NCBI GenBank assembly: GCA_025060635.1
Contig: JANXBN010000002.1
Span: 186,001-250,000 of the forward strand
Direction of reading: 5' to 3'
DNA: 64,000 nucleotides
Origin: Candidatus Kryptonium sp.
GTDB lineage: Bacteria; Bacteroidota; Ignavibacteria; Kryptoniales; Kryptoniaceae
In this document: one piece after another, positions 9,198 to 18,375 of the stretch
Layout: every line of letters begins with the position of its first letter
Position numbering within the stretch: the first letter of the stretch is position 1
The notes under the pieces: generated by a model
What the model saw: only the letters and a program-made list of their open reading frames with translations
Databases searched by the model: none
What the model was told of the DNA's origin: nothing
Made by a program: the position numbers and the translations under genes

Positions 9198-10742
9198 TTA
9201 TAACGGGATATTTCCGTGTTTTTTCTTCGGATTTGTATCAACCTTATTTTCAAGCATTCTTAAGGCTTTGATTATCATGGATCGCGTTTTCCTTGGTTCA
9301 ATCACATCGTCAATATAGCCTCTTTCAGCAGCAATGTATGGATGTGCGAATTTATCTCTATATTCCTGTATGAGTTTCTCCTCAAGTTCTTCTGGATTTT
9401 CTGCCTTTTCAATTTCTTTTTTGAAGATTATTTCTACAGCGCCCTTTGGTCCCATAACTGCGATTTCGGCTGTTGGCCAGGCATAGTTTATATCGCTTCG
9501 TATATGCTTTGAGCCCATGACATCATAAGCTCCACCATATGCTTTCCTTGTGATGATTGTAATTTTAGGCACAGTTGCCTCGCAGTAAGCGTAAAGAAGT
9601 TTAGCGCCATTTTTAATTATACCACGCCATTCTTGATCCGTTCCAGGCATGAAGCCAGGGACATCAACAAATGTTATAATCGGAATATTGAAAGCGTCAC
9701 AGAAACGAACAAATCTTGCAGCTTTTATAGAAGCGTCATTATCAAGAACTCCGGCTAAAACCGCAGGTTGATTTGCAACTATACCGACGGAATAACCATC
9801 AAATCGTGCGAATCCACAGATTATATTTTGAGCGAAGTATTCGTGAACCTCAAGAAATTCTCCATTATCAACAACTGATAAAATGATCTCTTTCATATCA
9901 TAAGGTTTGTTAGGATTATCGGGCACTATTGAGTCAAGTTTTGGATCTTCGCGATTTGGATCGTCATTTGTTTCAATTCGTGGCGGTTCTTCCATGTTAT
10001 TTGATGGTAAATAGCTCAAAAGTTTTCTTATATGCATTAGGCATTCAACATCATTATCGCATATAAAATGAGCTACACCGGTTTTCGTTGCATGTATCAT
10101 TGCACCGCCAAGTTCTTCAAATGTCACATCTTCGTGAGTTACCGTTTTAACTACATTTGGCCCAGTGACGAACATATAGCTTGTGTTTTTAACCATGAAA
10201 ATGAAATCTGTTATCGCTGGGGAATAGACAGCGCCTCCAGCACACGGACCCATAATTGCCGAGATTTGCGGGATAACGCCAGATGCAAGTGTATTTCGCA
10301 AAAAAATTTCAGCGTATCCACCTAAACTTGCAACTCCTTCTTGAATTCTTGCACCGCCTGAATCATTTAAACCAATAACTGGCGCACCAACTTTCATTGC
10401 AAGATCCATAATTTTACAAATCTTTTCGGCATGTGCTTCTGAAAGCGATCCACCAAATACGGTAAAATCTTGACTGAACACAAAAACAAGACGACCATCA
10501 ATTGTTCCATAACCTGTAACAACTCCATCGCCAAGTGGTCGTTGCTTATCCATACCAAAATCATATGTTCTATGCCTTACGAACATGTCTATTTCTTGGA
10601 AGCTCCCCTCATCAAGAAGAATATCAATTCTTTCACGTGCTGTTAATTTCCCTTTTTTGTGTTGTTCTTCAATTCTCTTTAATCCACCCCCAAGTTTTGC
10701 TTCTTCCCGGAGTTTGAGTAGATAATCAATTGTGTTTTTCAT
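9198..10742 (-). CDS. Acyl-CoA carboxylase carboxyltransferase (beta) subunit
   Basis: A 514-residue carboxyltransferase that transfers CO2 from carboxybiotin to an acyl-CoA, most likely propionyl-CoA to give methylmalonyl-CoA. The length and motifs fit PccB/Mmd[21 protein letters not shown] and [12 protein letters not shown] in the N-terminal half, and [12 protein letters not shown] and [15 protein letters not shown] in the C-terminal half. These glycine-rich turns form the acyl-CoA and biotin oxyanion sites. No biotin carboxylase or biotin-carrier gene is adjacent, so the partners are elsewhere. It could equally serve methylmalonyl-CoA decarboxylase; sequence alone does not separate them. 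Confidence 0.93.
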   Translation of the reverse strand: MKNTIDYLLKLREEAKLGGGLKRIEEQHKKGKLTARERIDILLDEGSFQEIDMFVRHRTYDFGMDKQRPLGDGVVTGYGTIDGRLVFVFSQDFTVFGGSLSEAHAEKICKIMDLAMKVGAPVIGLNDSGGARIQEGVASLGGYAEIFLRNTLASGVIPQISAIMGPCAGGAVYSPAITDFIFMVKNTSYMFVTGPNVVKTVTHEDVTFEELGGAMIHATKTGVAHFICDNDVECLMHIRKLLSYLPSNNMEEPPRIETNDDPNREDPKLDSIVPDNPNKPYDMKEIILSVVDNGEFLEVHEYFAQNIICGFARFDGYSVGIVANQPAVLAGVLDNDASIKAARFVRFCDAFNIPIITFVDVPGFMPGTDQEWRGIIKNGAKLLYAYCEATVPKITIITRKAYGGAYDVMGSKHIRSDINYAWPTAEIAVMGPKGAVEIIFKKEIEKAENPEELEEKLIQEYRDKFAHPYIAAERGYIDDVIEPRKTRSMIIKALRMLENKVDTNPKKKHGNIPL

Positions 10743-10887
10743 TTTGCTTTGCTCTCTTAAGGTTTTAATTTTTTTACAAGGTTCTATATGCTTCTTAAAT
10801 TTACAAAAAATGACCTTTTTTTTAAAGCAAACTTCAACTTTAAGATTACATCGCTAAGGTTAAACATTCGTTAAAGCCAAATTAAGA

Positions 10888-10915
10888 TTTGATAAATTGG
10901 TTGAATTTTATCAAA
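10888..10915. promoter_or_regulatory. Inverted repeat upstream of merR-like gene
   Basis: TTTGATA, 14 bases, TATCAAA form a 7-base perfect dyad ending 34 bases before the ATG of the MerR-type regulator. The position between divergent genes fits an autoregulatory operator. MerR-family dyads are usually longer, so this is only a candidate. The rest of the 207-base gap (10743-10949) is AT-rich without other recognisable signals. Confidence 0.3.
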
Positions 10916-10949
10916 GAAATGATTAAAATAAAACAAAAAAGTTTTTCGC

Positions 10950-11327
10950 ATGTCCAAGTTTAAGATTGAGCGACTTTACTATTCAATCGGTGAGGTAAGT
11001 AAATTAACAGGGCTTGAAAGGCATGTTCTAAGATATTGGGAAAAAGAATTTGATCTACTAAAGCCAGCGAAAAACAGGGGAGGTAACAGAATATACACGA
11101 ACCGAGACATCAAAATTATATTAATGATCAAACATTTGCTTTACGAAGAAGGTTATACTATCGCAGGTGCAAAAAAATTTTTGGACAGTTATAATCCTGA
11201 TGAAGACCCAACCGATATTATCATTGAGGATGGAAAAGCTAAATTACCTAAGATCTTTAATCCTGAACTTCGTCGTGATCTTGTGGAGGTAAAGAAAATT
11301 CTTGAAACTATTTTGAAAAAACTTTAA
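10950..11327 (+). CDS. MerR family transcription regulator
   Basis: A 125-residue regulator. The N-terminal winged helix (about residues 8-77) is clear: YSIGEVSKLTGLERHVLRYW, the EKEF-L-P turn, GGNRIYTNRD and a second helix with YEEGYTIAGAKKFL. The C-terminal part is short and helical (PELRRDLVEVKKILETIL) and has no cysteine cluster or known ligand domain. This is the Bacteroidota/Chlorobi single-domain MerR type, whose targets are largely unknown. It is divergent from the carboxylase operon and its stop overlaps the stop of the convergent barrel gene by 4 bases. Confidence 0.92.
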   Translation: MSKFKIERLYYSIGEVSKLTGLERHVLRYWEKEFDLLKPAKNRGGNRIYTNRDIKIILMIKHLLYEEGYTIAGAKKFLDSYNPDEDPTDIIIEDGKAKLPKIFNPELRRDLVEVKKILETILKKL

Positions 11328-13093
11328 AACGGGTTTGACAATCTCACAACGATAACAGGGGGCATTTTCTTATCCGTTCTCCAGGCAAAATAAATTCTCG
11401 TCTTCATGCTCTCCGTACCAAGCCCGAAACCAAAATCGGATTTTATTTCGCTTTTGTTTCTAATTTTAAATCCAGATGTAAGTTTCCCTTCGGTTGTATT
11501 TACATAGCCAGCGTCAAAAAAGATAAAGAAGTTAACAAAGTCAAAAATATCAACAGGATTTCTCAATATATATTCAATGTTTGTAAGTATCATTTTATTT
11601 CCCTCAAATGATTTATAGGGGAAAGCATAAAGCGTTCCGAAACCGCCAATTTCAAACGATTTTTGCTTTGGTAAAATTTTATCGGAACTGGCAAATCTAA
11701 ATCTAAAACCAAGGTTGTCATAACTTGATAAATTCAAACGGATTCTTAATTCAGAAATTATGATGTTGTAAGCAAAATTCCCGATTTCTCTTTCATAGTT
11801 TATAACCATCCAAAAGCCGGATTTCCTAAAACCTTCAATTAATTCCAATTTCCCTGTTTTGTAGCTTACGGAAATTGATTTCAGATTGCCTTCATAAACT
11901 GCGGGATTTTCGCGAAACGGACGTTTTCTATTCCATCCAAAATACTTGATATACCTTCTAGTCTCGCTTCCGTAGTTTGCGCTTGAATAAGCTATCTTTA
12001 AGTTTTGAATATCTGGAAAAAGATTTGTTTCAAGATATGAATCAAGATAAACATCAAAACCTTCGTGTTTAAAGTAATCTCTATAGTCATTGTTCCAAAC
12101 TAGCGCCGAAATCGTATTTGCGTTAGGTGATATAAGCCAATCGTCTTTTGTTCCAATTGTTGAGTAAACCTTCCCGCCAATAATTAAAAGAAATGATTTA
12201 GAATTTCCTTCATTTATGTTTATCAAAGATCTGTCAAGTCCAACGGAGAAAATCCATCTATGTATTTTGGTAGCATATCCGCCGTAGCCGTACATAGAAA
12301 TATGTTTGTTGACTATGTTTGTATACTTTCTGGGAAAGATCAGTCCAATTTTAAAACCACTCACTCTCTCAAATTCAAAATAGAAATTATCAAAACCGGG
12401 CTGTTCTTCATAAAATTGTTTATACTTTACTTGAACTGCTTGCCTTCTCCGACTGTAGGATGTTGCTTTATCAATTTCTGCAAGCAGGGAGAAATTTTCA
12501 TGTTTTTGACCTGTAAATTTCGCTTTTTCGCTTATTCTGATCTCTCCGTTGGTTGTATAGATATCTCCATTAACCTCTGCGCCGTTTTCAAGTATCACAT
12601 CACCATTTTCAACAAGTATATTCCCGTTGATGCGACCGTAAACGATTAAATCACCATCTTGGACAAATACATCTCCTTCAATAAAATCATCTTTGCCGAT
12701 CTCTGTTTTACCTTTAAATCTAAATGTAGGTGAAACCAAAGAGAGAATTTCGGATTGTTTTTCAATTATCTTGAGAAGTTCTTCGCTTTCTTTTTGAATC
12801 TCAATAGCTTGCTGTTGAATTTTTTGGATCTCACTTTGAAATTCTTCAGCGTCTATAAATTCTTTCTGTTTTCGCAAAATCTCAAGTTGCTTTCTTATTT
12901 TCTCCAGCTGTTTTTGTATTTCCTTTTGCTTCTGAATTTGTTGCTCTGTGATAAGTTCTTCGGAGGAGTAATAATCTTCAATCTTTTTCAAGATTTCATC
13001 AATTAAACTTTCAATTTTTTTCTCTTCAGGTTCTTGAGGAAATATTTGGTTGGCGAAAAAAGCAAATAACAAAATTATTAAAGTTTTTTTCAT
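11324..13093 (-). CDS. Secreted coiled coil + bactofilin-like beta-helix + outer-membrane barrel
   Basis: A 589-residue envelope protein of three parts. After a signal peptide (residues 1-19, ending FANQIFPQ) comes a Gln/Lys/Glu-rich coiled coil (about 22-118). A polymer-forming, bactofilin-like beta-helix follows (about 125-197), with repeating rungs such as GDVFVQDGDLIVYGRINGN and GDVILENGAEVNGD. The remainder (about 205-589) has alternating aromatic strands and ends in VVRLSNPF, as expected of an Omp85/surface-antigen-type outer-membrane beta-barrel. The likely site is the outer membrane with the beta-helix and coil in the periplasm. Function unknown; anchoring or scaffolding between outer membrane and cell wall is a guess. 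Confidence 0.8.
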   Translation of the reverse strand: MKKTLIILLFAFFANQIFPQEPEEKKIESLIDEILKKIEDYYSSEELITEQQIQKQKEIQKQLEKIRKQLEILRKQKEFIDAEEFQSEIQKIQQQAIEIQKESEELLKIIEKQSEILSLVSPTFRFKGKTEIGKDDFIEGDVFVQDGDLIVYGRINGNILVENGDVILENGAEVNGDIYTTNGEIRISEKAKFTGQKHENFSLLAEIDKATSYSRRRQAVQVKYKQFYEEQPGFDNFYFEFERVSGFKIGLIFPRKYTNIVNKHISMYGYGGYATKIHRWIFSVGLDRSLININEGNSKSFLLIIGGKVYSTIGTKDDWLISPNANTISALVWNNDYRDYFKHEGFDVYLDSYLETNLFPDIQNLKIAYSSANYGSETRRYIKYFGWNRKRPFRENPAVYEGNLKSISVSYKTGKLELIEGFRKSGFWMVINYEREIGNFAYNIIISELRIRLNLSSYDNLGFRFRFASSDKILPKQKSFEIGGFGTLYAFPYKSFEGNKMILTNIEYILRNPVDIFDFVNFFIFFDAGYVNTTEGKLTSGFKIRNKSEIKSDFGFGLGTESMKTRIYFAWRTDKKMPPVIVVRLSNPF

Positions 13094-13259
13094 ATGCCTT
13101 CAAATTTATGTTTTTTGCTTCTGTGATTAAATATACGAAAAGGCCAATTAAAAGTTACTCAGAGTTTATGTAGCGAAAACGCCGAGATGGAATTTAATCT
13201 TTGGAAAAAATAAAACGCTTTGTTAATTTCTAAAAGTCAAAGGTTCACAACATATAAAG

Positions 13260-13280
13260 TCGTTGAAAAAGTATCAACGA
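13260..13280. promoter_or_regulatory. Inverted repeat before ABC-2 permease
   Basis: TCGTTGA, 7 bases, TCAACGA form a perfect 7-base dyad 40 bases upstream of the preferred GTG start of the permease. It lies within the in-frame TTG-started extension, which supports the downstream start. It may be an operator. The remaining divergent gap (13094-13319) shows nothing else I can name. Confidence 0.3.
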
Positions 13281-13319
13281 TTTATTTGGGTTTTTAAAAA
13301 ATCTAATCAGGGATTTTCC

Positions 13320-14573
13320 GTGAAAAAAGTTTTCACCATCGCCTGGTGGGAGTATATAACCAAGGTAAGAACAAAAGCGTTTTTAATCTCTACTATTTTA
13401 ATGCCCCTCATTATAGCTGCCTTTTCTGTTCTTCCAACGATTTTGATGGATAAAGGAGATTTGAGACAAAAACATATCGGAATTATTGATCAAACTGGTT
13501 GGGTATTTGATGAATTTAGAAGGAAATTATCTGAGTTTAAACTTCCAGATGGAAAGCCAAATTATGTAGCTGTTAATATCAAGTCAAGTAGCGAAGTTCA
13601 AGATTTAACGAAATATAAAGAGATCGCAAATAAAGCAGTGATAAATGGTGAAATAGAAGGTTATCTTATCATTCCCTCAAACTTTGGGGTAGATACTTTT
13701 GCTTTTCAATATGTTGGGCAAAATGTTGGAAACATAAGAGACATTGAGCGATTTAAAAGCGTGTTGAATGAGATTGTTATAGAGGCAAATCTTGAAAAAT
13801 ACGGAATTAAAGAAAGTGAGATTGACAATATCCTCAGGTCAGTTAAATATACAACGATTAAAATTTCAAAAACTGGTGAAGAAGAAAAAACTGATTTTGT
13901 TGGTATATTTTTTAGTTCATATATCTTCATATTAGCCTTAATGCTTCTTGTGATGACTGGTGGACAGATGTTGATCAGAAGTGTGGTTGAGGAAAAATCA
14001 AATCGGGTTATTGAAGTTCTTCTCTCGTCGTGTACGGCGAACCAACTAATGGCAGGTAAGATAATTGGACTTGGTTTTGTTGGTTTGACGCAAATGTTGA
14101 TATGGAGTTTGGTTGCATTTTATTTTCTTTCAGGATTTGCTGCTACGCTAATAAATTTTGAAGCGATATTAATTTCTTTGATTTATTTTGTTCTTGGTTA
14201 CCTTTTTTATTCCGCCGTCTTTGTTGCAATTGGTGCTCCTGTGAATTCAGAATATGAAGCACAACAAGTTGCGGGATATGTTAGTTTGATAATGGTTTTT
14301 CCAATTGCCTTTGCTTTTCTTATAATGCAAAATCCAGATTTACTTTTGATAAAAATTTTATCATTTGTTCCATTTTTCACAGCTCCGTTTATGGTCGTGC
14401 GAATTCCTATTAAAATGCCCACATCTTGGGAGATTATCGGAACGACATTGATTTTATTGTTTTCTGTGATTGGAATGATATGGGTTGCTGGGCGAATTTT
14501 CAGGATCGCAATTTTAAGCTATGGAAAGTTTCCAACTTTTAGAGAGCTGATATCTTGGGTAAAAACAAAATAG
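13320..14573 (+). CDS. ABC-2 type transporter permease (NatB/YhaP type)
   Basis: Membrane subunit of an ABC exporter. The start is taken as the GTG at 13320, preceded by AGGGA at 13309-13313, giving the typical opening VKKVFTIAWWEYITKVRTKAF. A TTG at 13263 would add 19 charged residues and is less likely. The protein has 417 residues: one helix near the N-terminus, a periplasmic domain of about 150 residues, then five helices, the usual NatB layout. The motif VVEEKSNRVIEVLLSS is the cytoplasmic coupling region. No ATPase gene is adjacent, so its partner is elsewhere. NatAB exports sodium, but the substrate here is unknown. Confidence 0.88.
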   Translation: MKKVFTIAWWEYITKVRTKAFLISTILMPLIIAAFSVLPTILMDKGDLRQKHIGIIDQTGWVFDEFRRKLSEFKLPDGKPNYVAVNIKSSSEVQDLTKYKEIANKAVINGEIEGYLIIPSNFGVDTFAFQYVGQNVGNIRDIERFKSVLNEIVIEANLEKYGIKESEIDNILRSVKYTTIKISKTGEEEKTDFVGIFFSSYIFILALMLLVMTGGQMLIRSVVEEKSNRVIEVLLSSCTANQLMAGKIIGLGFVGLTQMLIWSLVAFYFLSGFAATLINFEAILISLIYFVLGYLFYSAVFVAIGAPVNSEYEAQQVAGYVSLIMVFPIAFAFLIMQNPDLLLIKILSFVPFFTAPFMVVRIPIKMPTSWEIIGTTLILLFSVIGMIWVAGRIFRIAILSYGKFPTFRELISWVKTK

Positions 14574-14584
14574 GGGAAAGTAAA

Positions 14585-15229
14585 ATGCAGGATGCTTCAT
14601 TTGTAGCATTGATTTTAAGCACGGCATCAATTGCATTTTTTCATGCTCTTGCTCCTGATCATTGGCTTCCTTTCGTAGCGATAGCAAGGGCGCGAAAGTG
14701 GTCAGTAAAAAAATTAACTTTTGTATCTTTTATTGCAGGAATAGGTCATGTTGCATCTTCAGTTTTGCTTGGGTTTATAGGTTTGTTTATAGGGATGGAA
14801 TTGAGTAAACTTGAGGGAATTGAAGCAATTCGTGCTGATGTGGGGCTGTGGCTTTTAATAGGATTTGGGGTAGCTTATGCAGTTTGGGGCCTGAAACATA
14901 TAAGGCATCCTCATAAACATGAAATAGTTGATGAGGAAATCTTGACGAAAAAAGTCGTCACCGTCTGGACTCTGTATGCTCTTTTTATTCTCGGACCGTG
15001 TGAACCTTTGATTCCATTGATCTTTGCTTCTCTTAAGTTTAAAACTGCTGGAGTGCTTACAGTAACTATAGTTTTCAGTGTCATAACATGGATCATGATG
15101 GTTGGACAAGCACTACTTGGTTATTTTGGAATTCGGCTCATTAATCTTGAGAAAATAGAAAGGTATTCTCACACATTAGCTGGCGTTGTGATTGTTCTTA
15201 CAGGTGTTTTTTTATATTTCTTGGGTTAA
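14585..15229 (+). CDS. NicO/UreH-like metal transporter
   Basis: A 214-residue protein with about six membrane helices. The ATG at 14585 is preceded by GGGGAAAG and lies 11 bases after the permease stop; an in-frame upstream codon at 14555 overlaps that gene and is less likely. The motif HALAPDH (H20 to H26, HX4DH) in helix I is the hallmark of nickel/cobalt permeases and UreH-like proteins. A further GIGHVASS in helix II and a His-rich cytoplasmic loop (KHIRHPHKHE) support metal handling. No urease or hydrogenase genes are near, so nickel, cobalt or another divalent cation is possible. Confidence 0.8.
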   Translation: MQDASFVALILSTASIAFFHALAPDHWLPFVAIARARKWSVKKLTFVSFIAGIGHVASSVLLGFIGLFIGMELSKLEGIEAIRADVGLWLLIGFGVAYAVWGLKHIRHPHKHEIVDEEILTKKVVTVWTLYALFILGPCEPLIPLIFASLKFKTAGVLTVTIVFSVITWIMMVGQALLGYFGIRLINLEKIERYSHTLAGVVIVLTGVFLYFLG

Positions 15230-15250
15230 ATAAATTTTTTCAATCTTGAA

Positions 15251-15452
15251 ATGATCAAAAATCGCAAGATTTTAGAAGAGTTTGAAAATGAACTTATTAG
15301 AAATACCGATGTTAAGGTTTGCAAAGGAGATTGGGAAATTTCCACTAGCGAATCGACTTGAGGGAATTGAAACGGATATAAAATACGCAAGAGCTATAAA
15401 TGGAGTTAAAAGAACTTATAAAGGCAGTCGCAAGAGAACTTTCAAAAAATAA
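15251..15452 (+). pseudogene. Degraded gene, partner of the nucleotidyltransferase remnant
   Basis: Two frames together make the remains of one small gene. The first (from ATG 15251) reads MIKNRKILEEFENELIRN and stops at 15358-15360. The second, readable from about 15309 to 15452, gives RFAKEIGKFPLANRLEG and then TDIKYARAINGVKRT. I recall a small protein, usually encoded directly upstream of AbiEii-like nucleotidyltransferases in thermophiles, with the same order of motifs, a middle segment being missing here. A frameshift and internal deletion are the simplest explanation. Its end overlaps the start of the next remnant, as expected of a former operon. Confidence 0.6.
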
Positions 15453-15779
15453 ATCAAATATATGATAATTGGCGGACAGGCAGTTATGGTCTATGGTGAG
15501 CCAAGGTTGACAAAGGATATAGATATAACTCTTGGGGTTGATATAAAAAACTAAATTAAAACCTCTGCCTGATGATGTTGAAAACTTCGTTCAAGAAACA
15601 ATGTTGTTACCTGTACAGGAAGAGAAAGGGACATTGAAGATGTCAAAGGTATTCTTTTGAAAAATCGTGTTTTTGATGAAAAATATGTTCTCAAATGGCT
15701 CGGGGCTTTTGAGAAAACACTTGATGAAAATTTTGTTGCGCTGTTTTTAAAAATTAAAAAGAAAGTTCTGAAACATTAA
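15400..15779 (+). pseudogene. Degraded nucleotidyltransferase (AbiEii-like/DUF6036-like)
   Basis: Fragments in several frames align end to end with one nucleotidyltransferase. ATG 15400 gives MELKELIKAVARELSKNKSN, then a stop. After a frame change comes MIIGGQAVMVYGEPRLTKD with DIDITLGVD, the catalytic GG...D-D motif. A further frame gives LKPLPDDVENFVQET and LLPVQEE. The last gives RDIEDVKGILLKN to VLKWLGAFEKTL and a stop at 15777-15779. The segment between LPVQEE and RDIEDVKG, normally holding the third catalytic Asp region, is deleted. The intact gene would resemble the toxin side of AbiE-type or minimal-nucleotidyltransferase pairs. Its tail overlaps the 3' end of the convergent MBL gene by 26 bases. 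Confidence 0.75.
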
Positions 15780-16614
15780 ATCTTTTATCAAGCTCAACAT
15801 ATTTTTTGCCTTGTTTCACGGTTGCGCAATCTGCATACGGATCGTGTTCAAAAAACAAGATCCAATTTTCTTCAACTGCTTGCTTTAAAAGTTTCTTCTT
15901 TTCTTCCATTGTCACTAAGGGTTGAAGGTCATAAGCCATCACATATGGAATAGGTATATGTGAGGAGGTTGGAATTAAATCCCCACAATAGACAAGCGTC
16001 TTTTCCCCATCCGAAACCTTAACGAGTTGTTGAGCGAATGTATGTCCGTCTGAAACTATTAATTCAATTCCATCAAAAATTTCAAATTCACCATCAACAA
16101 CTTCAAGTTGATTGAACTCTATCAAAGGTAGAAAATTTTCTGGTAGATAGCTGGCTCTATCTTTTTCATTTGGATTCATCGCAAGCTCAAGGTTGCGCTT
16201 TTGAACATAATAAGTCGCGTTTTTGAAAGTTGGTTTTATGATCCCATCGCTATCTTTCATCGTTGAGCCACCAGCGTGGTCAAAATGAAGATGAGTTAAT
16301 ATGACATCTGTTATATCATCAGTTTTCAAACCGAGTTTAGCAAGTGAATCTTCAAGTGTGTATTTCGTGTGGTCAATTCCATAGATATCAACATATTTTT
16401 CCTCCCATTTTTTGCCTATCCCAGTGTCAACGAGAATTTTTTTACCATCACCTATTATAAGCAAAGTTCTCAAAGCAAGCTCAATTCTATTTCTATCGTC
16501 ACTTGGATTTAATCTATCCCATATTGTTTTTGGGACGATCCCAAACATAGCGCCGCCATCAAGCTTAAATCGTCCCGTTTCAACTGCATATACTTCATAT
16601 TTACCTATTTTCAT
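15754..16614 (-). CDS. MBL-fold metallo-hydrolase
   Basis: A 286-residue metallo-beta-lactamase-fold hydrolase with the di-zinc motif HLHFDHAGG, the preceding strand LLIGDGKKILVDTGIG, later VSDGHTFAQQLVKV and CGDLIPT, and a final HDPYAD. The shape is that of lactonase/AHL-hydrolase-like members, but the substrate cannot be deduced. It overlaps the start region of the DUF309 gene by 4 bases (stop of one, start of the other), so the two are translationally coupled. Confidence 0.9.
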   Translation of the reverse strand: MKIGKYEVYAVETGRFKLDGGAMFGIVPKTIWDRLNPSDDRNRIELALRTLLIIGDGKKILVDTGIGKKWEEKYVDIYGIDHTKYTLEDSLAKLGLKTDDITDVILTHLHFDHAGGSTMKDSDGIIKPTFKNATYYVQKRNLELAMNPNEKDRASYLPENFLPLIEFNQLEVVDGEFEIFDGIELIVSDGHTFAQQLVKVSDGEKTLVYCGDLIPTSSHIPIPYVMAYDLQPLVTMEEKKKLLKQAVEENWILFFEHDPYADCATVKQGKKYVELDKRFNVSELSF

Positions 16615-16985
16615 TTTTCTTCAACAAATTTTATTTTCGGTAAGTTTTGAAAATCAAAATTTTTATCATTGTGATTTAGAGCGTTTTCAGCTTTTTCAAG
16701 CCAAAACCTTATATTAAGCAAGAGATCGTTTAGTTTGATATTCATATAAGTTTCGGGATAACCTTCAAGTTTTTGGACAGCTTTTTTAAGTTGGTTGGTT
16801 GCGCCCCGGAAGTTAAGGTTTGTAAGATGATAAAATCCAACGGCAGTGTGTATCAAACCGTGGTAAAATTTTTTAAGCTCCGGGTCTCTTTCATCGTTCC
16901 ATATTTCTTCAAGTGTGTCGTGACATTCAAAAAATAATTCAGAATTGAATTCTTCTATTCCCTTAAGAAATTTATCTATGGACAT
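16611..16985 (-). CDS. DUF309 family protein
   Basis: A 124-residue all-helical protein. The motif ELFFECHDTLEEIW, then YHGLIHTAVGFYHL, matches the DUF309 pattern FFEAHEVLE...GLIQ.A. Family members are small cytoplasmic proteins, some metal-bound by the conserved Glu/His pairs; their role is unknown. It heads the two-gene operon with the MBL hydrolase and is divergent from the MFS transporter. Confidence 0.88.
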   Translation of the reverse strand: MSIDKFLKGIEEFNSELFFECHDTLEEIWNDERDPELKKFYHGLIHTAVGFYHLTNLNFRGATNQLKKAVQKLEGYPETYMNIKLNDLLLNIRFWLEKAENALNHNDKNFDFQNLPKIKFVEEK

Positions 16986-17156
16986 TGTTGATTAAATTCA
17001 GTTTCGCTTTTTCATCTGTCTATCTCAACGCAATTTAAATATAACATTAATTTCTAACAAGTCAAAGCGAAGCTAAATAAGTTGCTAATTGATTTGATTC
17101 TGGTTTGCGATGTTTAAAAGTTTTGTGATAGCTATTAAAAATTTGGATTAGCGATT

Positions 17157-17187
17157 CTTTGTTTTTAAATTTTTTCTAAAAACAAAG
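17157..17187 (+). promoter_or_regulatory. AT-rich hairpin in front of the MFS gene
   Basis: CTTTGTTTTTA, loop of 9, TAAAAACAAAG is a perfect 11-bp inverted repeat ending 17 bases before the ATG of the MFS gene. It could be an operator, or an RNA hairpin near the ribosome binding site. The rest of the 219-base divergent gap (16986-17204) is AT-rich with no other recognisable signal. Confidence 0.35.
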
Positions 17188-17204
17188 CGAAAAGAATTTG
17201 CTTG

Positions 17205-18368
17205 ATGAAAAACCGAGTTGGTGTTATTTTTTTGACTGTTTTGATAGATTTAATTGGATTTGGTATCGTGATTCCACTTTTACCGTTCTATGCGCTCAAT
17301 TTTGGGGCGAAATCACATCAAATTGGATTGCTTGTTTCCACATTTTCGTTAATGCAGTTTATTTTCAACCCAATTTGGGGGAGGATTTCGGACAAAATTG
17401 GTAGAAGACCTGTTATACTTATCAGTGTTTTTGGCTCTTTCGTTTCGTATTTGATATTTGCGTTTGCAAATTCTCTTTGGCTTCTTTTTATTTCAAGAAT
17501 GCTTGCAGGTTTAATGGGAGCTAACATCGCAACAGCACAAGCGTATATCGCGGATATTACACCATCAAACGAAAGAGCAAAATGGATGGGAGTTGTTGGC
17601 GCTGGATTTGGTATAGGTTTCGTGGTGGGGCCATTTCTTGGAGGAATTTTAAGCAAGTTTGGGTATAATGTTCCTATATTTTTCGCCTCTGGGCTTTCAC
17701 TTTTAAATTTTATACTTGCATATAAATTTTTACTTGAACCTCAAAAGCATAAATCTAAAACAGACGGATTAAATTTTAGCAATAGTATCTCTCAAATTTT
17801 ACAAGATAAGGTTTTGCTTTTTCTTTACTTTACATTTTTCATCATAACATTTGGGATATCCATAAACTATGTTGTCTTTCCGCTTTTTACGAAAGATATG
17901 TTTGGTTTTGACGCGTCGCATAATGGTTTGTTGTTTGGTTATGTCGGGATGATAGGTGTTTTAACACAGGGTTATTTAATTGGTAAGTTGACAAAGAAAT
18001 TTAAAGAAGAAAAAATTTTAATTACGGGCACATTTTTGATGGCGATTGGTTTACTTGGAATGACATTTTCATCGCATTTCTTTGAGTTTTTAATTTTTGC
18101 GACCTTTTTCACATTTGGAAGTGGTATAACAACGCCAAGTGTATTAAGCTTAATATCAATGCAGGCAGGCACTGAAATTCAAGGTATGACGCTTGGATTG
18201 GGGCAATCGCTTTCAAGTTTAGCACGGGTGTTTGGTCCATCAACTGGTGGATTTTTTTATGGAAATTTTGGACAAAAATCTCCTTTCGCTCTCGGAGCGT
18301 TGGCTATGGGTTTAAGTTTCTTGTTGGCTGTCGGAATTTATTACAGAAAAAACTCAAAAATTAAGTGA
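17205..18368 (+). CDS. MFS transporter, TetA-like drug/H+ antiporter family
   Basis: A 387-residue secondary transporter with 12 predicted membrane helices. The start is the ATG at 17205; a TTG directly before it is in frame. VIFLTVLIDLIGFGIVIPLLP in helix 1 and the loop 2-3 motif GRISDKIGRRPVIL (GxxxDRxGRR type) place it in the tetracycline/multidrug antiporter branch. The motif C-like GAGFGIGFVVGPFLGG is in helix 5, as in DHA1 antiporters. The drug or metabolite is unknown. It is followed after 7 bases by the hydrolase gene. Confidence 0.92.
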   Translation: MKNRVGVIFLTVLIDLIGFGIVIPLLPFYALNFGAKSHQIGLLVSTFSLMQFIFNPIWGRISDKIGRRPVILISVFGSFVSYLIFAFANSLWLLFISRMLAGLMGANIATAQAYIADITPSNERAKWMGVVGAGFGIGFVVGPFLGGILSKFGYNVPIFFASGLSLLNFILAYKFLLEPQKHKSKTDGLNFSNSISQILQDKVLLFLYFTFFIITFGISINYVVFPLFTKDMFGFDASHNGLLFGYVGMIGVLTQGYLIGKLTKKFKEEKILITGTFLMAIGLLGMTFSSHFFEFLIFATFFTFGSGITTPSVLSLISMQAGTEIQGMTLGLGQSLSSLARVFGPSTGGFFYGNFGQKSPFALGALAMGLSFLLAVGIYYRKNSKIK

Positions 18369-18375
18369 AATAAAG

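Noticed and set aside
15251-15779. Functional AbiE-type toxin-antitoxin pair
   Set aside because: Motifs are present but spread over several frames with stops and a deletion, so it is listed as pseudogenes.
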